Under the pieces are notes generated by a model. It was not told where the DNA came from, ran no database searches, and saw nothing but the letters and a program-made list of their open reading frames with translations. A program made the translations under genes and the position numbers. A stretch of 64,000 nt of DNA from JACVRN01 sp036389255 (GTDB lineage Bacteria > Acidobacteriota > Blastocatellia > Pyrinomonadales > Pyrinomonadaceae), in NCBI GenBank assembly GCA_036389255.1, contig DASVQI010000028.1, positions 1-64,000 on the forward strand, given 5' to 3'. Below, one piece after another: positions 59,946-64,000 of the stretch. The number at the start of each line of letters is the position of its first letter. The first letter of the stretch is position 1.

Positions 59946-61062
59946 GTTTTTGAGCGGCAGGCGCATTGACCCGCGACCCATTACCGGCAACACGACCGTA
60001 GCAGACCTCGTAGACGACGCCTTCATAGCATATAACGCCGCACGGCTCAGGGAAGCCTGCCTGCTCTTTACGGAAAAGATGCTTGGCGCGGACGTGACCG
60101 TCGGCCTGTCTCTTACGGGGGCGCTGACGCCTGCGGGCCTCGGCATCTCGTCCCTGATACCGCTTATTCAGGCGGGCTTCGTTGACTGGATTATCTCTAC
60201 GGGCGCGAACCTTTATCACGATACGCACTTCGGCATAGGGCTCTCTCTGCATCAGGGCCACGCGGGCGTCTCGGATATCGTTCTCAGGGAAGAAGAGGTC
60301 GTGCGTATTTATGACATCTTCTTCGACTACTCTGTGCTGCTCGATACGGACTCCTTCTTCCGCCGCATCATAGAGGGCGAAGAGTTTCAAAAGAGCATGT
60401 CGTCGGCGGAGTTCCATTACCTTTGCGGAAAATATGTGCGCGAGCGAGAGCGCAAGCTCGGCGTCGAGAATAAATCCCTGCTCGCGGCTGCCTACGAGTA
60501 CAGCGTGCCCATCTACACTTCCAGCCCCGGCGACTCTTCCATAGGCATGAACGTCGCCGCCAAGGCCCTTCAGGGAAACAAGCTGGCCTTTGACCCTTCG
60601 CTCGACGTGAACGAGACGGCGGCGATTGTGCTCGCGGGAAAACGGGGCGCGATTCATGGCAAGGGCGACAAGGGAAGAAAGCACGGCGGCAAGAGCGCCG
60701 TCTTCATCCTCGGCGGCGGAAGCCCTAAGAACTTCATGCTACAGACGGAGCCGCAGATTCAGGAGGTCTTAGGCATAGACGAGCGCGGCCACGACTACTT
60801 TTTACAGATTACAGACGCGAGGCCCGACACGGGCGGCCTTTCGGGCGCGACTCCCGGAGAGGCTGTCTCGTGGGGAAAGGTTGACCCGGAGCGTTTGCCT
60901 GACGCTGTTGTCTGTTATATTGATTCGACGGTGGCGCTGCCAATCATAACGGCGTATGCTCTCGGAAGACACGAGCCGCGCGAGCCGAAGCGACTGTATG
61001 AGAGACGCGGCGAGTTCATGGAACTGTTGCTGTCCGAGTATGAGAAATCCAAGCGGCGATAG
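59926..61062 (+). CDS. Deoxyhypusine synthase-like protein
   Basis: The protein has 378 residues from ATG 59926 (MAKKRSKFLSGRRIDPRPIT). Longer frames lie inside the aminopeptidase gene. The DHS fold features are DLVDDAFIAYNAARLREACL, VDWIISTGANLYHD, VPIYTSSPGDSSIGM, FILGGGSPKNFMLQTEPQI (NAD), then DARPDTGGLSGATPGEAVSW with Lys318 (WGK), which matches the active-site Lys329 of human DHS. Bacteria lack eIF5A, so the substrate must differ. Bacterial homologues are suspected to act in polyamine synthesis. No other polyamine gene is in the window. Confidence 0.92.
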   Translation: MAKKRSKFLSGRRIDPRPITGNTTVADLVDDAFIAYNAARLREACLLFTEKMLGADVTVGLSLTGALTPAGLGISSLIPLIQAGFVDWIISTGANLYHDTHFGIGLSLHQGHAGVSDIVLREEEVVRIYDIFFDYSVLLDTDSFFRRIIEGEEFQKSMSSAEFHYLCGKYVRERERKLGVENKSLLAAAYEYSVPIYTSSPGDSSIGMNVAAKALQGNKLAFDPSLDVNETAAIVLAGKRGAIHGKGDKGRKHGGKSAVFILGGGSPKNFMLQTEPQIQEVLGIDERGHDYFLQITDARPDTGGLSGATPGEAVSWGKVDPERLPDAVVCYIDSTVALPIITAYALGRHEPREPKRLYERRGEFMELLLSEYEKSKRR

Positions 61063-61078
61063 CAGGAGCGAGGCCGGA

Positions 61079-61615
61079 GTGAACGCTCTTACAAAACAGC
61101 TTTGCGGCGCGACGATTCTGTGCTTGCTGTTGCTTCTGTCTGCGGCGAGCGCGGTCGGCCATCAGGATGTGTTTCCCTCTTACATTGAAGCGGAGCATCG
61201 CACCGTCCTTGAAAGCTGGCTCAAACAGAAGCCCAACCTGCGACCGGCCACGGCCGAAGACTTGGACGCGGACTTCCTGAAGCGGCTCAAGGAGATGTCT
61301 ACGGAGAGCGCCGCTTCGCCTTTCTACGTGGTGGGCGATTTTAATCACGACGAGCAGAAGGACTTCGCCGTCGGGTTTGTTGACAGGGAAAGCCCCGGAA
61401 AGCTTGTGATGGCGGTATTCAACGCGCCATTCGGTAAGAAGAGGACGCCCGCTTTCTACGACGAGAGCACGTTTGAGATGACGGACACCTTCTTTATAGT
61501 GACCGATAGAAAGAACAGGGTAGAGCTACAGATTGGCATAGGAAGCGACACCCGAACCGTACTCTTGAAGCCTAAAGGCAAAGGCTATTTTATCTGGACG
61601 GGAGCCACGCAATAG
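61079..61615 (+). CDS. Exported protein of unknown function
   Basis: The protein has 178 residues from GTG 61079, preceded by AGGAGCGAGGCCG. Longer frames reach back into the DHS gene. A signal peptide (VNALTKQLCGATILCLLLLL to SAASAVGHQ) predicts export. The mature part (SYIEAEHRTVLESWLKQKPN, SPFYVVGDFNHDEQKDFAVG, FIVTDRKNRVELQIGIGSDT) includes a DFNHDEQKDFAV stretch that resembles an FG-GAP/integrin-like calcium-binding repeat. Its function is unknown. It follows the DHS gene by 16 bases. Confidence 0.72.
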   Translation: MNALTKQLCGATILCLLLLLSAASAVGHQDVFPSYIEAEHRTVLESWLKQKPNLRPATAEDLDADFLKRLKEMSTESAASPFYVVGDFNHDEQKDFAVGFVDRESPGKLVMAVFNAPFGKKRTPAFYDESTFEMTDTFFIVTDRKNRVELQIGIGSDTRTVLLKPKGKGYFIWTGATQ

Positions 61616-61636
61616 TGAACGAGCCGAAGGGAAATC

Positions 61637-62107
61637 ATGGCTAAAAAGATAACCGACGACCAACCCCGCGTCTATTTCGATTGCAACAAGTGTCCTGCCT
61701 TCTGCTGCTCAATATACGAGCGCGTGCAAGTCACCAAGCGCGACTTGAACCGGCTGGCAAAGTATTTCAAAGTTTCTGTCGAGACGGCCATGAAGCGCTA
61801 TACGAAGATGTGGGGCGACGAGCGCGTGCTGCGCCGAACCAAAGACAAGCTCTTTACGGAAACCTGCATCTTCCTGAATCAGGAGACGCGCGGCTGCGGC
61901 ATATACCACGCGCGACCGCAGGTCTGCCGCGAGTATCCTGACCGCACGCGCTGCGTCTATTACGACGTGCTGAAGTTCGAGAGGCAGCAGCAGGACGACC
62001 CGACGGTTCTGCCGCTTATACAAATCACTTTCAGTGAAGTAAAAAAAGAGAAGGTCTCTTCGCGCAACGGCAGCGAAACCGTCTGGGAATGGGAGCCGGA
62101 AAAATAA
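61637..62107 (+). CDS. YkgJ-family cysteine-cluster protein
   Basis: The protein has 156 residues. The YkgJ pattern is present: CNKCPAFCCS, then TCIFLNQETRGCGIYHARPQ and VCREYPDRTRC. These cysteines bind zinc or an iron-sulfur cluster in the family. Members may act in Fe-S or chelatase-like chemistry, but no role is proven. It is 21 bases after the exported protein gene and so likely in the same transcript. Confidence 0.88.
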   Translation: MAKKITDDQPRVYFDCNKCPAFCCSIYERVQVTKRDLNRLAKYFKVSVETAMKRYTKMWGDERVLRRTKDKLFTETCIFLNQETRGCGIYHARPQVCREYPDRTRCVYYDVLKFERQQQDDPTVLPLIQITFSEVKKEKVSSRNGSETVWEWEPEK

Positions 62108-62111
62108 TAAA

Positions 62112-62204
62112 GCAGGTGACGGGTGCCGGGGGTCAGGTTCCGGTGAAAAGAAAAGCAGTTCTCTTTCTTTTCACCGGAACCTGACACCTGAAACCCGACA
62201 CCCA
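62112..62204. repeat. Heptad-repeat hairpin cassette (GGTGACGGGTG type), second copy
   Basis: CAGGTGACGGGTGCCGGGGG and TCAGGTTCCGGTGAAAAGAA pair with TCTTTCTTTTCACCGGAACC and TGACACCTGAAACCCGACAC. Arm units match those of the cassette at 7435-7509. Unlike other cassettes, a GAGAGGTGATTAAACG ribosome site follows before the next ATG. Confidence 0.78.
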
Positions 62205-62223
62205 TTCGAGAGGTGATTAAACG

Positions 62224-62451
62224 ATGCAAGATTTTCTTTCCAGAATGATAGGGCGCAAGGTTGACATAAGCTGCGTGGGCGCGGCCTCTTTGCGCGGAGA
62301 ATTGGTCAAGGTCGAAGGCGGCGTGCTTCATTTGAGAGATGAAGAGCACGGCATGGCCTACGTGTCTATAGACAAGATTGCCGTCGTCTGGGAGGCGCGC
62401 GAAGACGATGCCCATCGTGCTGGCTTCGTCCCCCCGCTCAACAATCGCTGA
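62224..62451 (+). CDS. Small beta-rich protein of unknown function
   Basis: The protein has 75 residues. The pattern MIGRKVDISCVGAASLRGEL, VKVEGGVLHLRDEEHGMAYV, IDKIAVVWE looks like an Sm-like or MM_0924-type small beta barrel. No catalytic residue is seen. It has a good ribosome site (GAGAGGTGATTAAACG) and is followed by a perfect palindromic terminator. Confidence 0.72.
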   Translation: MQDFLSRMIGRKVDISCVGAASLRGELVKVEGGVLHLRDEEHGMAYVSIDKIAVVWEAREDDAHRAGFVPPLNNR

Positions 62452-62488
62452 GGCTGTCTCTCCACAGTCAACATCAGCTCGAATGGTC

Positions 62489-62526
62489 GAAGGCCGACCT
62501 ACGCTTGCAAGCGTAGGTCGGCCTTC
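62489..62526. terminator. Perfect 38-bp palindrome, probable bidirectional terminator
   Basis: GAAGGCCGACCTACGCTTGC reads into its exact complement, with axis at TTGCAA (62507-62508). It stands between the stops of the convergent small-protein and NlpC genes and so can terminate both, although T-runs are short. Confidence 0.85.
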
Positions 62527-62549
62527 TCCAGTTCTTAACTGAAATTTAT

Positions 62550-63140
62550 CTACTCCGCTTTAGCCTGTAGCTGCGTGGGAAGCGGCACGCGGCGGAAACC
62601 GTCCACGCGGCTCGACCAGTATTTGTTAAATGGCGAATAGATGACGCCGTAGCTGCGCGAAGAGTGATAAAAGCCTTTGTCATCCACGACTATGCCTACG
62701 TGCGAGAGGCCGTTGAAGAAGACAAGGGTTCCGAACTGCGTCTTCTCTTCGGCAGTCGCGGGCTCGAAGCGAGCCCAGAGCGTGCGCGCGCTGCCTCTCC
62801 AGAAGTCTATGCCAGCCGAATTAAATACGCTCCACACGAAGCCGGAACAATCGTAGCCGCGCGGGCCGGTCGAGCCGTAAATATAGGGCGCGCCTAAACG
62901 CTCATCAATCGCAGCCATCAGAAGCTGGTTGAGCACGGGCGCATTTGTTCTCATCAACGCCGCCGCGCCTTCAGTCGGAACGTTGGCCGTAGAGAGTATG
63001 ACCGGGTCTGTTTCGAGCCTTGGGCCGCCCGCGGTAGTCGTGGCGACCGAAGTTTGACGGGTGGTTGTTTGAGCGTTAGTAAAAGTTACCGAGAGCAGGC
63101 ACAGCGCCATCGCGCAGAGGGAGAGTCTTATAAAAGCCAT
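62550..63140 (-). CDS. NlpC/P60-family cell-wall peptidase, exported
   Basis: The start is ATG 63140 (MAFIRLSLCAMALCLLSVTF), giving 196 residues. The longer frame adds 51 residues without family look. A signal peptide (to FTNAQ) predicts export. The NlpC/P60 domain has YDCSGFVWSVFNSAGIDF (catalytic Cys), GTLVFFNGLSHVGIVVDD (His) and a YHSS loop. It cuts gamma-D-Glu-diamino acid bonds in peptidoglycan. It is divergent from a gene at 63486. Confidence 0.9.
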   Translation of the reverse strand: MAFIRLSLCAMALCLLSVTFTNAQTTTRQTSVATTTAGGPRLETDPVILSTANVPTEGAAALMRTNAPVLNQLLMAAIDERLGAPYIYGSTGPRGYDCSGFVWSVFNSAGIDFWRGSARTLWARFEPATAEEKTQFGTLVFFNGLSHVGIVVDDKGFYHSSRSYGVIYSPFNKYWSSRVDGFRRVPLPTQLQAKAE

Positions 63141-63485
63141 AGATATAGGGAACCCTGAACTCCTTAAATTATTTTGTCTTGCTTGTGCTGCCTGTGGAGG
63201 GCAGAGCTTTACTGCTTGGCAGCACGGGGATACTACAGACCGAAGCCTTCGATTACAAGAGGCAATGTGACTGTCCCGCCACAGTCCACACACAGGGTAC
63301 CGTAACAGAACAAAGATGACCGAGGTTTCTATGAGTTGTTAGGCACGAAGGCGGAGCTTAATCGCACACGCGTCCCGTGACAAAACACTTTTCGGTCATT
63401 ATGAAGCCAGAGTAACAACTTCAACATAGAATTCTTGATGTCTGCCGTGTTAGCATTCGCGCCGAAAGGGAGGAGACCGCAAGAT
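63141..63485. other. 345-bp divergent region upstream of the NlpC gene
   Basis: No gene is supported. On the minus strand, GTGCTGCC (63213-63220) pairs with GGCAGCAC (63187-63194), enclosing a second stem GCAG/CTGC, 50-80 bases before the NlpC start. This could be a structured 5' leader. Promoters for both genes must lie here, but none is clear. Confidence 0.5.
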
Positions 63486-64000
63486 ATGCTGTTTTTCACT
63501 AACAGGGCCTCAGAACTTAGTGTAGACGGCGCAACAAGGCTGCACCTTCTGGACAGATTGCAGGACGGAGGCTTTACGCCGCTCATACGCACGTCGCGGC
63601 TAACGGCCTTTGAGCAGGCGCTACAGGGGGCGGAGCGCGCAAAGGAGATGGAGCGTGCAATCGCGGCCCGGACGGAGGCGGAAGAGAACTCACTGTATGT
63701 GCGCGGCGACCTCTTCTCGATAGAAGACCACGTCTTCTATCTAATCTTCGGCGGCGCTGAGGACGACTTGGCGGGGATGCGCGCCGGTATCATTCACGGG
63801 CGCGATACTCTGGACTCGGAGAGAAAGCTCGACGCCTTCTGCCGCCGCGTGAGCGAAGCGCTTGACGCCATACGCAGCACAGCCTCGCACGAAGATGCTG
63901 CCTTGGCCTCTTTCGAGTGGCAGTCCGGCGAGAACGTAGTGGCGATTGAGGATTACACTCAGCAGGCCGCAGCCGACAGCGCTGTAGAGAAACGCCCGGC
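63486..64000 (+). CDS. Protein of unknown function, 5' part (runs off the window)
   Basis: A frame open from ATG 63486 to the window edge (~171 codons) follows a GGGAGGAGACC ribosome site. It reads MLFFTNRASELSVDGATRLH then LLDRLQDGGFTPLIRTSRLT. It looks like a soluble protein with a mixed helix/strand pattern (SLYVRGDLFSIEDHVFYLIF). I do not recognise the family. The absence of stops over 515 bases and the ribosome site support a real gene. Confidence 0.72.
   Translation, partial: MLFFTNRASELSVDGATRLHLLDRLQDGGFTPLIRTSRLTAFEQALQGAERAKEMERAIAARTEAEENSLYVRGDLFSIEDHVFYLIFGGAEDDLAGMRAGIIHGRDTLDSERKLDAFCRRVSEALDAIRSTASHEDAALASFEWQSGENVVAIEDYTQQAAADSAVEKRP

Noticed and set aside
63340..63400. Possible ydaO-type c-di-AMP riboswitch (GCTTAATCGC on the plus strand)
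   Set aside because: The match is one short motif in the wrong setting. The GGGGA and other conserved parts are missing.

Overview
The window is a 64 kb piece of a bacterial chromosome with dense, mostly + strand gene blocks and frequent TTG and GTG starts. No rRNA, tRNA, CRISPR array, phage or transposase gene was seen. Gene content and protein style (EttA, PhoH-YbeY-CNNM, TilS-Hpt-FtsH-FolP-LptE-HolA, an N-acyl-ornithine type arginine operon, many S9 and M1 peptidases) suggest a Gram-negative, probably Acidobacteriota and possibly Blastocatellia-like. That placement is inference from gene style, not from a marker tree.

Layout. 1-8.4 kb: the N-terminal part of an ECF sigma factor, a LigD-type repair polymerase, a helix-turn-helix protein, a YdeP-type molybdopterin oxidoreductase, EttA and an M15 peptidoglycan peptidase. 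9.0-15.4 kb: a gas vesicle operon (gvpF, gvpG, a Get3/ArsA-like double ATPase, gvpL, a GvpA-family protein, gvpF/L, gvpK, gvpJ, gvpA). 15.5-20.3 kb: a sensor kinase, a receiver-STAS protein and a receiver-kinase-receiver hybrid that follow the gas vesicle genes. 20.3-20.75 kb: a non-coding interval with two long near-perfect palindromes. 20.8-27.2 kb, minus strand: PHP, Dabb, SRPBCC, S9 peptidase, PLP decarboxylase and a glycine-rich stress-type protein. 27.6-32.8 kb: a complete branched-chain amino acid ABC importer (livKHMGF). 33.2-43.1 kb: arginine biosynthesis with argH on the minus strand, then argR-argG-(P-loop protein)-argC-argD-argF'-argB behind a promoter with ArgR-type operators. 43.1-53.2 kb: an atypical receiver, a patatin-like membrane lipase, then tilS, hpt, ftsH, folP, lptE and holA. 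53.2-64 kb: rpsT with its own promoter and terminator, phoH-ybeY-CNNM, a CWC protein, an M1 aminopeptidase, a deoxyhypusine synthase homologue, YkgJ, an NlpC/P60 peptidase and a partial unknown gene.

The most unusual signals are these. (1) A Get3-type ATPase with two fused halves, each with its own P-loop and CxxC, sits inside the gas vesicle operon and could chaperone the very hydrophobic Gvp proteins. (2) About a dozen intergenic hairpin cassettes, built of degenerate ~7-base repeats, fill the space from one stop codon to the next start codon. Nine genes start directly behind such a cassette and lack an obvious Shine-Dalgarno. (3) Two copies of a ~140 bp element (5.5 kb and 20.3 kb) have matching outer flanks in opposite orientation but cores in the same orientation, and each abuts a stop codon. 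(4) The acyl-ornithine carbamoyltransferase carries Thr at the position that sets acetyl versus succinyl specificity.
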